The notes under the pieces: model-generated
Told to the model about the DNA's origin: nothing
Seen by the model: the letters and a program-made list of their open reading frames with translations, nothing else
Database searches by the model: none
In this document: piece by piece, positions 1-6,703 of the stretch
Layout: each line of letters opens with the position of its first letter
Position numbering within the stretch: position 1 is the first letter of the stretch
Translations under genes and position numbers: made by a program
Assembly (NCBI GenBank): GCA_022842805.1
Contig: JALHOX010000163.1
Span: forward strand, 1 to 9,545
Source: Phycisphaerae bacterium
GTDB lineage: Bacteria; Planctomycetota; Phycisphaerae; UBA1845; Fen-1342
Direction of reading: 5' to 3'
DNA: 9,545 nucleotides

Positions 1-1837
1 TCTGCGTGCGGGCCGGCAGCGCCCGCTGGTGGCGCTCGGCCGAGCGCACCGCGTCGAGCTGCGCCGGAACCTGCGTCCAGCGCACCACGAGCTGGCGCAC
101 CGCGCGGTTCACTTCCTCAACCACGGTGTCCAGCGCCTGCTTCAGCCGCACCACCGCCTGCGACTCGACCAGTCGCGAGCGCCGCACTTCGGCCCGCCGG
201 GCACGGTTGCCGATCGGCACGCTGAAGTTGAGACCGACGACATAGGTGATGAAGCGATTCGCGCTGAACTGGTCAAAGCTGTTGTCCGAGGTCTGCCCGA
301 CGCCCGCAACGGTATAGCTGAACTGCAGGTCGAGTTGCGGCATTTCCTGATTCTTGGCGACGCCCATGTTGATCCGGGCGATCTCGATCTGTCCGCGGGC
401 CTGCGCCACTTCCTCGCGCTTTTCGATCGCCGTTCGCACCGCCGCGAACTGGTCGACCTGAATCGGCGCCACCAGCGGCGTGTCGGTCGGCACGATCTCG
501 ATGATCTTCGAAAGCAGCAGCTCCGGATCGTTCATCAAATTCTTGAGCCGATCCTCGGCGTCGAGCACGTTGCGGATGGCCTCTTTGAACTGCACTTCGC
601 GCTGATCCCAGCTCGACTTCGCGTTCTGAATTTCGACTTCCGTCGCGTCGTGTTCGCGGCGGTTGTAGACGCTTTCGTACGTGGCGCGATTCTGTGCCAC
701 CGTCTCGGCCAAAATCGCCGCCGTGCGACGGGCCTGCACGAGTTGCCAGTAGGCAGTCTCGACATCGAGCAATACGTCGCGAACTTCCTGCTGGAATCGC
801 TGCTGCGCGACCTCGCGCTCGATGGTGCGCAGGTTGATCTGCGCCCGGTTCACATCCAGCCCGAAACCGCGCCAGAGCGGTTGCGTGAACTGCGTCACCC
901 AGTTGGTGCTGTACACCGGGTTGATCTGCTGAAACTGAAAGTCCGTGCTCAGTCGCTGCTGCTGCAACTGCGTGCTGACCTGCATTCCTGTCGGCAGCAA
1001 CTGTCGCAGCCCGCCGGCGATCACGCGCGTATCGCTCAATCCGGTGTCGATGTCGGACGTCAACGGGCGGTCGCCCTGGTTGTAGCTGGCGTCCAGGAAA
1101 AACTCCGCGTCAAACGCCGCCTGCGCCCCGACCAGCTGCGCCTGCGAAATCGCCGGCGTGTAAGACTCAGCCTGGATGCGATAGCTGCTGGCGAGCGCCC
1201 GCGCGATGCAATCACCCAGCGCCAGCCGCGCCTGCAACGGACGCTCCAGCTGCGCCAGATACCCCTCGGCGTAGCGCATCACGTTCTGATAAGTCTGAAC
1301 CACGCGCGCTTCCTGACGCGGCACGGCTTTGAGCGCATCGAAACGCGCCCGAAACACGCCCATCGCGTCGCTCGGGTCGGGCAATTGGCCCAGCACTTCC
1401 TGCGGCGGAACGGGCGGCGTCTCCGGCATCGCCAGCAACGCGTACTTGGCGGCGCCCTTAAGTTCGAGCGGCTTCGCGTCGCGCGTCGCGTTCGGGTTCG
1501 TGGCGTCGATCGGCTGAGCCTCACTGTTGGCGTCAGTCACGAGCTCGGCCTGGCTCTGGCTGTCGGAGGCGGTGATCACTAGCGGCTTAGGGGCGGCCGT
1601 CGGGGTGGCTGCAGCCGTCGGCGTCATCCGCCCGGTCGCCGCGCTCGGCGTCGCCGTTGGCGTCGAAGGCTTGGCCGCGCTCGATCCGCTCGCCACCGGC
1701 GTCATCGGAAGCATGGGCTCGCCGGCCCGGGCCGACGCCGCGAGAGTGTGAACGGCAAAAATGGGAACCAAAGCGCAGAGCGCGCCTCGGAGGACGAGCG
1801 AAAGACCTGAGATGCGAAGAAAGCGTGATTGGGTCAT
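1..1837 (-). CDS. TolC-family outer-membrane efflux protein (3' end beyond window)
   Basis: Outer-membrane channel of a tripartite efflux or type I secretion system, expected to span outer membrane and periplasm as a trimer. The frame is open from ATG at 1837 to the left edge (612 codons), so the C-terminus is missing. Residues 1-39 form a signal peptide with a likely cleavage after ASARA. Residues 40-125 are a low-complexity Ala/Pro/Thr/Ser stretch. TolC-like sequence begins near residue 205 (LALGDCIARALASSYR). QPLWRGFG at 319-326 and a beta-strand-like VVGLNFSVPIGNRARRAEVR at 533-552 are typical of the family. The helical regions at about 340-440 and 555-605 are rich in Gln/Arg/Ala/Glu, as expected for the coiled-coil barrel. 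An AGGA lies 11 nt before the ATG, a slightly long spacing. It has its own promoter. Adaptor and pump genes may lie beyond the left edge. The family is sure; the substrate cannot be told. Confidence 0.9.
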   Translation of the reverse strand, partial: MTQSRFLRISGLSLVLRGALCALVPIFAVHTLAASARAGEPMLPMTPVASGSSAAKPSTPTATPSAATGRMTPTAAATPTAAPKPLVITASDSQSQAELVTDANSEAQPIDATNPNATRDAKPLELKGAAKYALLAMPETPPVPPQEVLGQLPDPSDAMGVFRARFDALKAVPRQEARVVQTYQNVMRYAEGYLAQLERPLQARLALGDCIARALASSYRIQAESYTPAISQAQLVGAQAAFDAEFFLDASYNQGDRPLTSDIDTGLSDTRVIAGGLRQLLPTGMQVSTQLQQQRLSTDFQFQQINPVYSTNWVTQFTQPLWRGFGLDVNRAQINLRTIEREVAQQRFQQEVRDVLLDVETAYWQLVQARRTAAILAETVAQNRATYESVYNRREHDATEVEIQNAKSSWDQREVQFKEAIRNVLDAEDRLKNLMNDPELLLSKIIEIVPTDTPLVAPIQVDQFAAVRTAIEKREEVAQARGQIEIARINMGVAKNQEMPQLDLQFSYTVAGVGQTSDNSFDQFSANRFITYVVGLNFSVPIGNRARRAEVRRSRLVESQAVVRLKQALDTVVEEVNRAVRQLVVRWTQVPAQLDAVRSAERHQRALPARTQ

Positions 1838-1873
1838 GGACACCCGAATCCTTTCGATCTGAACGGGCAGGCT

Positions 1874-1887
1874 GGTCAACCGTGACC
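1874..1887. promoter_or_regulatory. 14-bp perfect palindrome in the tolC-like leader
   Basis: GGTCA-N4-TGACC is a perfect 5+5 inverted repeat. It lies between the predicted transcription start (about 1913) and the ribosome binding site of the efflux gene. It could be an operator for a dimeric regulator or a small RNA hairpin in the leader. The symmetry is seen; the function is inferred. Confidence 0.35.
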
Positions 1888-1919
1888 GGATCGCTCGACG
1901 ACCCTGTTGCACGCCGCAG

Positions 1920-1948
1920 ATCGTATGATTCGCGCCCAACAGCGTCAA
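1920..1948 (-). promoter_or_regulatory. Sigma-70-type promoter for the TolC-family gene
   Basis: Read on the minus strand, a -35 box TTGACG (1943-1948) is followed by exactly 17 nt and a -10 box TACGAT (1920-1925). Both are close to the TTGACA/TATAAT consensus with optimal spacing. The predicted start is near 1913, giving a leader of about 76 nt. It lies in the 195-bp gap after the TPR gene, so the efflux gene can be transcribed independently of the cluster upstream. The rest of that gap shows no gene. Confidence 0.65.
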
Positions 1949-2032
1949 ACTACGACGCCTCGCCGCACGCCCCCACACTGTCATGAATTGTCGTGCTCAG
2001 ATGCGGAACCGCCCCCCCGCGGCCCATCCCCC

Positions 2033-3700
2033 CTACGCCTTCCCTGCCAGAGCCTCGCGGCGACGTTGGATCAGATCGTCCGCGTCCGCCGACAGATCGC
2101 ACAGCCCGCGCCACGTCGCCGCGACACGGTCGAGCAAGCCCACGTTCTGCAACATCAGGTCAAGATTCTGCCGACAATGCTCGGTCGGCGAACCATCGGC
2201 GTCGCAGGTGTCGATCGCCATCTGAAAGCGATTGGGCTGCGTAAACAACACCGCCAGGCCGTACTGCGCAGCGACCTGCGCCCGATCGTGTTGCAGCGCC
2301 CGACGGAAGTGATCGATGCCCTGCACGTCATTGCCGTGCTCGCGCTCCGAAACGCCCAGCCGCACGTGCGCCTTGGTAAACGTCGGAACCGCCTCCACCG
2401 CCTGACGAAACGCATCCATCGCCTGGCGCTGGCGACCCGCCTGGCGCAACAGCACGCCGTAGCGATACGAAAGCTCCGCGTGCCCGCGCCGCGCGGCGAG
2501 CGCGCGGCGGTGTCGTTGAATCACATCTTCCAGCGTCCACTCGACGCGCGAATCGCCCCGGAACGAATCCGCATCCGGCTCTTCGCGCTCAAACGCGCCC
2601 GAGTCGCAAGCGTTGAAGTGCAATCGCGCGGTCTCGGAGAGCAGCAGCGTGCTGCTCGGCTCCACGCTCGCCGCCAGATCGAACGTCGCCCGCGCTTCGG
2701 CCGGCGCACCGGCGTCCCATTGCGCCACGCCCAGTCCGACAAACGCCAGCGTCAGCCGGTCGTTCAGCTCGGTCGCCTGGTTGAACGATTGCGCCGCCGC
2801 GATCAGCCGCCCGTTCCGCAGATGCTGCGTCCCGAGCTTGACGGTCGCCTCCAGAAAATTCGGCTTCACCGCCAGCGCCGCCTGATAGTTCTGCAGCGCC
2901 GCGTCGTCCTCGCCAACGCGAGCGTAGAGGTCGGCCAGACGCACGCGATAGAGCGCCAGATCCGGATATTCCGCGACGACGCGCTCCAGCGCCGCGATGC
3001 GATCGTCTTCGCCCCCGGCGTCGATCTCCAGATTGGTCGGCAAGGCCCGCTCGTCGCAATCCGGCTCCACCAGCAGCGCCATCTGGAACTGCTCCGCGGC
3101 GTCGTTGGGCCGCTGATTTTCCAGATAGAGCGTGCCCAGGGTCAGCAGCACGTCGAGGTCGTCGGGCGCCAGATCGGCCAATTCCTGATAACAGGCCAGC
3201 GCTTCGTCGAGCTGATGCTGATGCAGCGCGATCGCCGCCAGCCGCTCATACGCGTTCCGCAGCCGCGGGCAGAGCGCCAGCGCCTTGCGATAAGAACTGC
3301 GCGCGGCCTCAATCGCGCCGCTGCGCTCGTGCCAAAGTCCGGTCGCGAAGGCGATCGCCGGATCGCGCGGATCGCACTTTCGCGCGGCGCGCAGCGCTGA
3401 ACGTTCACGCGTCAGATCGCCCAGTTCGGCATAGACGCACGCCAGCCCCAGTTGCGGATCGCGGGCGGCGGGGTGTTCGGCCGCGGCTCGCTCAAAGGCC
3501 GCGCGTGCCTCCGCGGTCGCACCCGCTCGCAGCTCCACGCGCCCCAGTCGCATCAGCAAATCGAGCGAGGTCGGCGCCTGAGCCAGGCGATCGAGCAGCG
3601 ACTCACGATCGTCGCCGGCGCACGACGGCAGTTGGGCGTCGAAGATGCTCGTCAGGTGCGTCACCAGACCGCGACCCAGCGATTCAAAGAGGTAACTCAT
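2033..3700 (-). CDS. Tetratricopeptide-repeat protein, 555 aa
   Basis: A cytoplasmic-looking protein with no signal peptide or membrane segment, built almost entirely of TPR helical pairs, so probably a protein-interaction scaffold. About ten 34-residue repeats can be followed: roughly 44-213 in an unbroken run, 247-348, and 407-474. Each shows the TPR pattern of small residues with a Pro near the turn, for example ALALCPRLRNAYERLAAIAL and ALAVKPNFLEATVKLG. Residues 365-390 form an acidic, probably flexible break (EREEPDADSFRGD). The C-terminal 80 residues diverge from the pattern. The start is well fixed: AGGAGG (3707-3712) lies 6 nt before the ATG, and the ATG overlaps the stop of the preceding gene as ATGA, implying translational coupling. 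The partner and process are unknown. No catalytic domain is visible. Confidence 0.88.
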   Translation of the reverse strand: MSYLFESLGRGLVTHLTSIFDAQLPSCAGDDRESLLDRLAQAPTSLDLLMRLGRVELRAGATAEARAAFERAAAEHPAARDPQLGLACVYAELGDLTRERSALRAARKCDPRDPAIAFATGLWHERSGAIEAARSSYRKALALCPRLRNAYERLAAIALHQHQLDEALACYQELADLAPDDLDVLLTLGTLYLENQRPNDAAEQFQMALLVEPDCDERALPTNLEIDAGGEDDRIAALERVVAEYPDLALYRVRLADLYARVGEDDAALQNYQAALAVKPNFLEATVKLGTQHLRNGRLIAAAQSFNQATELNDRLTLAFVGLGVAQWDAGAPAEARATFDLAASVEPSSTLLLSETARLHFNACDSGAFEREEPDADSFRGDSRVEWTLEDVIQRHRRALAARRGHAELSYRYGVLLRQAGRQRQAMDAFRQAVEAVPTFTKAHVRLGVSEREHGNDVQGIDHFRRALQHDRAQVAAQYGLAVLFTQPNRFQMAIDTCDADGSPTEHCRQNLDLMLQNVGLLDRVAATWRGLCDLSADADDLIQRRREALAGKA

Positions 3701-4080
3701 CGGTCGCCTCCTTTCACCTCAACGCACGCATTCGGCGTTGTGGCGATCGGCGGAAGCGGCGAACGAGTCTGCTCGATGAAACGCGACATTTGATTGCACT
3801 CGGCCGGCGCGCCGGCGGTCAATCGCGTGGCGATGGGCGGTTCGGCCGCTTGCGGATTCGCGGGCGCCGACACCCCCGTCGGCCCCACCGCGCGAGTGAG
3901 CTCGCGCGAGCGCAGGCAGGACGGCAGCGCCGCCGCACCTTGATGCTCGTCCATTTCAACGCAGGTGGCCGGTGAAGGCTGGCAGAGCGCCGGCTTCGGC
4001 GGCGAGTGCTGCGATTCACTGAACGGACGATCGGCGTGCCGCGCGGTGGGCGCGGAATCTCCGCGGTGGGCAGTAGTCAT
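3697..4080 (-). CDS. Pro/Ala/Cys-rich hypothetical protein, 127 aa
   Basis: I do not recognise a family. The product is rich in Pro and Ala and largely disordered in appearance, with six Cys residues. No signal peptide or membrane helix is seen. A short motif occurs twice: ATCVEM near residue 41 and ACVEV near residue 120. Support for a real gene: an AAGG 7 nt before the ATG; mostly G/C third codon positions like the neighbours; a stop that overlaps the next start as ATGA; and a C-terminus (KGGDR) whose codons contain the strong Shine-Dalgarno sequence of the TPR gene. It begins 40 nt after the zinc-ribbon gene. It could alternatively be a poorly conserved coupling leader for the TPR gene rather than a functional protein. 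Confidence 0.6.
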   Translation of the reverse strand: MTTAHRGDSAPTARHADRPFSESQHSPPKPALCQPSPATCVEMDEHQGAAALPSCLRSRELTRAVGPTGVSAPANPQAAEPPIATRLTAGAPAECNQMSRFIEQTRSPLPPIATTPNACVEVKGGDR

Positions 4081-4120
4081 GGACAGACCTTCTTTCCCCA
4101 GAAGCTGTCAGGATGTTGCG

Positions 4121-4303
4121 TCAGCGACCCTTACGCGATTTCTCCGGCGGCGGTGGAGGGACCGTAAAGGCCTCCTCACGCGGGGCCGGCACCATCAGCG
4201 CCTTCTGACAATGAACGCAGCGGACGACCCGGCCACGCTGCTGTTCCTCAGCGACCATGGTCTTCCCGCACTGCAGGTTCGGACAAATGATTGTGACCGC
4301 CAT
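4121..4303 (-). CDS. Small zinc-ribbon protein, 60 aa
   Basis: A compact zinc-binding module. C7 and C12 (CPNLQC, a C-x4-C knuckle) pair with C29 and C32 (CVHC), separated by the basic linker QQRGRVVR. This arrangement resembles the short zinc ribbons common in planctomycetes, where they often precede kinase or TPR domains. The tail has a run of five Pro and a basic end (EKSRKGR). I chose the ATG at 4303 because GGAG lies about 10 nt upstream and the zinc motif then starts at residue 7. An in-frame upstream start at 4372 would add 23 residues that do not resemble the family. It is first of a probable three-gene unit with the Pro-rich and TPR genes. Function unknown; zinc binding is inferred from the four Cys. 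Confidence 0.72.
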   Translation of the reverse strand: MAVTIICPNLQCGKTMVAEEQQRGRVVRCVHCQKALMVPAPREEAFTVPPPPPEKSRKGR

Positions 4304-4387
4304 AGCTGTCGCGCTCCGATCCAATCTGCCGCGCCACGAGCGCAGCCTTGACACTCCAAGCGTGCAAAACACCGGAGCGCGAAGCGA

Positions 4388-4417
4388 GCGCCGATCGCCG
4401 ATGCGCGGAATCGGCGC
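4388..4417. repeat. Tandem CGCCGAT plus inverted copy, alternative hairpins
   Basis: CGCCGAT occurs twice in direct tandem (4389-4395 and 4396-4402) and its perfect complement ATCGGCG lies at 4410-4416. The inner copy gives a 7-bp stem with a 7-nt loop. The outer copy gives an 8-bp stem (with 4388 and 4417) and a 14-nt loop. It sits in the 165-bp gap after the UvrA-like gene and might act in transcript ending, but no T-run follows on either strand. The rest of this gap shows nothing else. Confidence 0.4.
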
Positions 4418-4468
4418 AGCCTATTCGCGGACGAACCTGCGGCTATTCAAGTGAGTGAGAGGCCGGAG

Positions 4469-6634
4469 TCAGTCATCCTCGCCCGCAGCCACCGGCTTTT
4501 CGGACGCTGCGACCGGGCGACGCCGTGGCGCAGATTTTTTCGCATTCGCAGCGGCCTTCGGCGGCGTCGACGCGATCGGCCGCCGCGCCGCGGGGATTTC
4601 GATCTCGCGTCGTCCCGAAAGATATGCCCCCGTGATCGACTCTTCTGCCGCGGAAACGCACGCAATGTCGCCGGCGGCCAGCACCCGCCCCCCGCGAACG
4701 CCGGCCCCGGGGCCGAAATCGACGATGAAATCGGCGGCGCGCATCGTGTCCAGATCGTGCTCAACCACGATCACGGTGTTGCCCAGATCGCGCAGCCGCT
4801 GCAGCGATTGCAGCAGCCGCAGATTGTCGCGCGGGTGCAGGCCGATGCTCGGCTCATCCAGGACATAGAGCACGCCGACCAACCCCGCTCCAATCTGGCT
4901 CGCCAGGCGGATGCGCTGCGACTCCCCGCCCGACAGTGTCGGCGCCGAGCGGTCGAGCGAGAGGTAATTCAGCCCGACGTCCAGCAGAAAGCGCAACCGG
5001 GCCCGGATCTCCTTCAACGGCTCCTCGCCGATCCGCGCTCGAATCCCCTGCAGTTCAAGCGTCTGAAAAAACGTGTGTGCTCGATCGATCGACAGCTTGC
5101 ACGCCTCATGCAGATTCAACGCGATCGCCGGACCGTCCGCCTCCGGCTTGCCCCGCAGCGTCACCGACAGCGCCTGCGGCACGAGCCGCGCCCCGCGACA
5201 TTGCGGGCACTCGCGCGAACGCATGAACTGCTCGTAATACGAACGGACCATCGTCGACTCGGCCCGCTTGTACTTGTCGTGCAGCTCCGCAACCACTCCC
5301 GCGAATGTGCCGCCATGCTTCCATGCGCCGTGCCGCCCGCGCCATTCAAACGTCACATGCGTATCGCCCAACCCGAACAGCAGCGCATCCCGCGCCGCCT
5401 TCGGCAAGTCGCGCCACGGCTTCTTCAAATCAAACCCGACGTGCTTGGCGACACCCTCGTAGAAATGCCGCGCCCAGCGCCCCGGCTTCGTCCGCAGCGG
5501 CGCAACGCACGGCGCGAGAAACGAAAGACTCGGATCGGGCACCAGAAGATCCGCGTCGAAATCAAACCGCGTCCCCAACCCGTCGCACCCCGGACACATC
5601 CCCTGCGGACTATTGAACGAGAAAAGCTGCGGACTCGGCGGCTCAAAGCTCAACTGGCAATGCGTGCAGGCATAGGCCGACGAGAGCAGAATGTCGGCGC
5701 TCGCCGCCGCGACCGCCGGCTGCGCAGGCGGCGGCCCTTCGGGCTCAATCTCCGCCTCAACCACCACGGCTTTCTTCTTCGACTTCCGCCCGCTCGATTT
5801 CGCCGCCGCCAGCGCAGCCTCTGCCGCAGGCTCCTCGGATTTCGGCGTCTCGGCCGGCGCCGCAGCCGCCGCGCTCGGCGGATCAATCGGCCGCACGATC
5901 GCGCTGCCCGCCCCCTCCGACAGTGCAAGATCCAACGCCTCCGCCAGTCGCGCCCGATTCTCAGCCTTGGGCACGACGCGATCGATCACCGCTTCAATGT
6001 CGTGTCGCCGATTGCGATCGAGCGACGGCGGATTGTTCAGGTCAAAGATTTCGCCGTCGATCCGCGCCCGCGCGAAGCCGCGTCGCAGCAGTTCATCGAT
6101 CAGGTCGCGATGCTCGCCCTTCTGCCCTCGCACTTTCGGCGCCAAAATCAGCAGCGGCCGATCCGCCGGCAGGAGCAGAATGCGGGCCAGCATCTGCTCG
6201 CGAGTCTGCGCCGTGATCGCCCGCGAACACTGCGGACAATGCGCATCGCCCGCCCGGGCGAAAAGCACCCGCAGATAGTCATGAATCTGCGTGATCGTGC
6301 CGACCGTGCTGCGCGGGTTCCAGCCGCTGGTCTTCTGCTGAATCGAAATCGCCGGCGAAAGCCCCGTCACCTGGTCCACATCGGGCTTGGGCAGCTCCCC
6401 CAGAAACTGGCGTGCGTACGAACTGAGCGATTCGAGATACCGTCGCTGCCCCTCGGCGAAGAGCGTATCAAAGGCCAGGCTGCTCTTGCCGCTGCCCGAC
6501 ACGCCGGTCATGCAGATCAGCTTGCCTTTGGGGATGTCGACGGAAACGCTCTGCAGATTGTGGACGCGCGCCCCCACGACTCGGATCGTCCACTCAGACG
6601 AGAAGGCTGCGTCGGTCTCAGGCAGTTCGGCCAT
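4469..6634 (-). CDS. Half-size UvrA-like ABC ATPase (NBD-I only), 721 aa
   Basis: UvrA recognises DNA damage and loads UvrB in nucleotide excision repair. This protein matches the first half of UvrA throughout: Walker A GVSGSGKSS (44-52), Q-loop region IQQK (98-101), the UvrB-binding region (about 125-245), zinc knuckles CTHC (323-326) and CPGC (347-350), a further CPQC (476-479), ABC signature LSGGES (567-572), Walker B YVLDEPS (590-596) and switch His in VVEHD (623-627). Bacterial UvrA is normally about 940 aa with a second NBD. Here homology ends at ITGAYLSGRREIEIPAARR (667-685), the junction where NBD-II should start. A 36-residue Ala/Pro/Lys/Arg tail ends in GEDD. NBD-II and its damage-sensing zinc finger are absent, and no remnant lies downstream. 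Residues 253-312 are an Ala/Pro insert containing GRKSKKK. ATG 6634 is preferred: a -10 box sits 7 nt upstream, and an upstream GTG (6667) would add only MRRRRRATLGG. Whether it acts in repair is unknown. Confidence 0.9.
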   Translation of the reverse strand: MAELPETDAAFSSEWTIRVVGARVHNLQSVSVDIPKGKLICMTGVSGSGKSSLAFDTLFAEGQRRYLESLSSYARQFLGELPKPDVDQVTGLSPAISIQQKTSGWNPRSTVGTITQIHDYLRVLFARAGDAHCPQCSRAITAQTREQMLARILLLPADRPLLILAPKVRGQKGEHRDLIDELLRRGFARARIDGEIFDLNNPPSLDRNRRHDIEAVIDRVVPKAENRARLAEALDLALSEGAGSAIVRPIDPPSAAAAAPAETPKSEEPAAEAALAAAKSSGRKSKKKAVVVEAEIEPEGPPPAQPAVAAASADILLSSAYACTHCQLSFEPPSPQLFSFNSPQGMCPGCDGLGTRFDFDADLLVPDPSLSFLAPCVAPLRTKPGRWARHFYEGVAKHVGFDLKKPWRDLPKAARDALLFGLGDTHVTFEWRGRHGAWKHGGTFAGVVAELHDKYKRAESTMVRSYYEQFMRSRECPQCRGARLVPQALSVTLRGKPEADGPAIALNLHEACKLSIDRAHTFFQTLELQGIRARIGEEPLKEIRARLRFLLDVGLNYLSLDRSAPTLSGGESQRIRLASQIGAGLVGVLYVLDEPSIGLHPRDNLRLLQSLQRLRDLGNTVIVVEHDLDTMRAADFIVDFGPGAGVRGGRVLAAGDIACVSAAEESITGAYLSGRREIEIPAARRPIASTPPKAAANAKKSAPRRRPVAASEKPVAAGEDD

Positions 6635-6641
6635 GCCGCCA

Positions 6642-6647
6642 AGTGTA
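6642..6647 (-). promoter_or_regulatory. -10 box for a probable leaderless uvrA-like mRNA
   Basis: TACACT on the minus strand fits TANNNT and ends 7 nt before the ATG at 6634. Transcription would then start at or next to the start codon, and no Shine-Dalgarno sequence is present. Upstream lies a (CGG)n run (about 6651-6665). No good -35 box is seen at the normal distance. Confidence 0.4.
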
Positions 6648-6675
6648 GCGCGCCGCCGCCGCCGCACGCGAGCGC

Positions 6676-6702
6676 AAAAGCACCGCCGGACGAGGCGGCT
6701 TT
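6676..6702 (-). terminator. Probable intrinsic terminator after the PilZ gene
   Basis: One base after the PilZ stop codon the minus strand forms AAAG-CCGCC, a 6-nt loop, then GGCGG, a 2-nt bulge and CTTTT. This is a 9-bp, partly GC-rich stem with a short T-run at its 3' side. The T-run has only four T and partly pairs, so termination may be incomplete. It separates the PilZ gene from the UvrA-like gene, which fits the latter having its own promoter. Confidence 0.5.
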
Positions 6703-6703
6703 A

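Noticed and set aside
29..1582. Long plus-strand open frame (517 codons) opposite the TolC-family gene
   Set aside because: The product is Arg/Leu/His-rich with no family likeness, while the minus strand gives a clear TolC protein. Such antisense frames arise from high-GC codon use.
1907..3400. Plus-strand open frame (497 codons) opposite the TPR gene
   Set aside because: It is an Arg/Gln/His-rich shadow; the minus strand carries regular TPR repeats with a strong ribosome site.
4304..4468. Possible frameshifted UvrA NBD-II after the UvrA-like stop
   Set aside because: No second Walker A, signature or DEPS motif was seen in any minus frame. NBD-II needs about 1 kb, which is occupied by the zinc-ribbon, Pro-rich and TPR genes.
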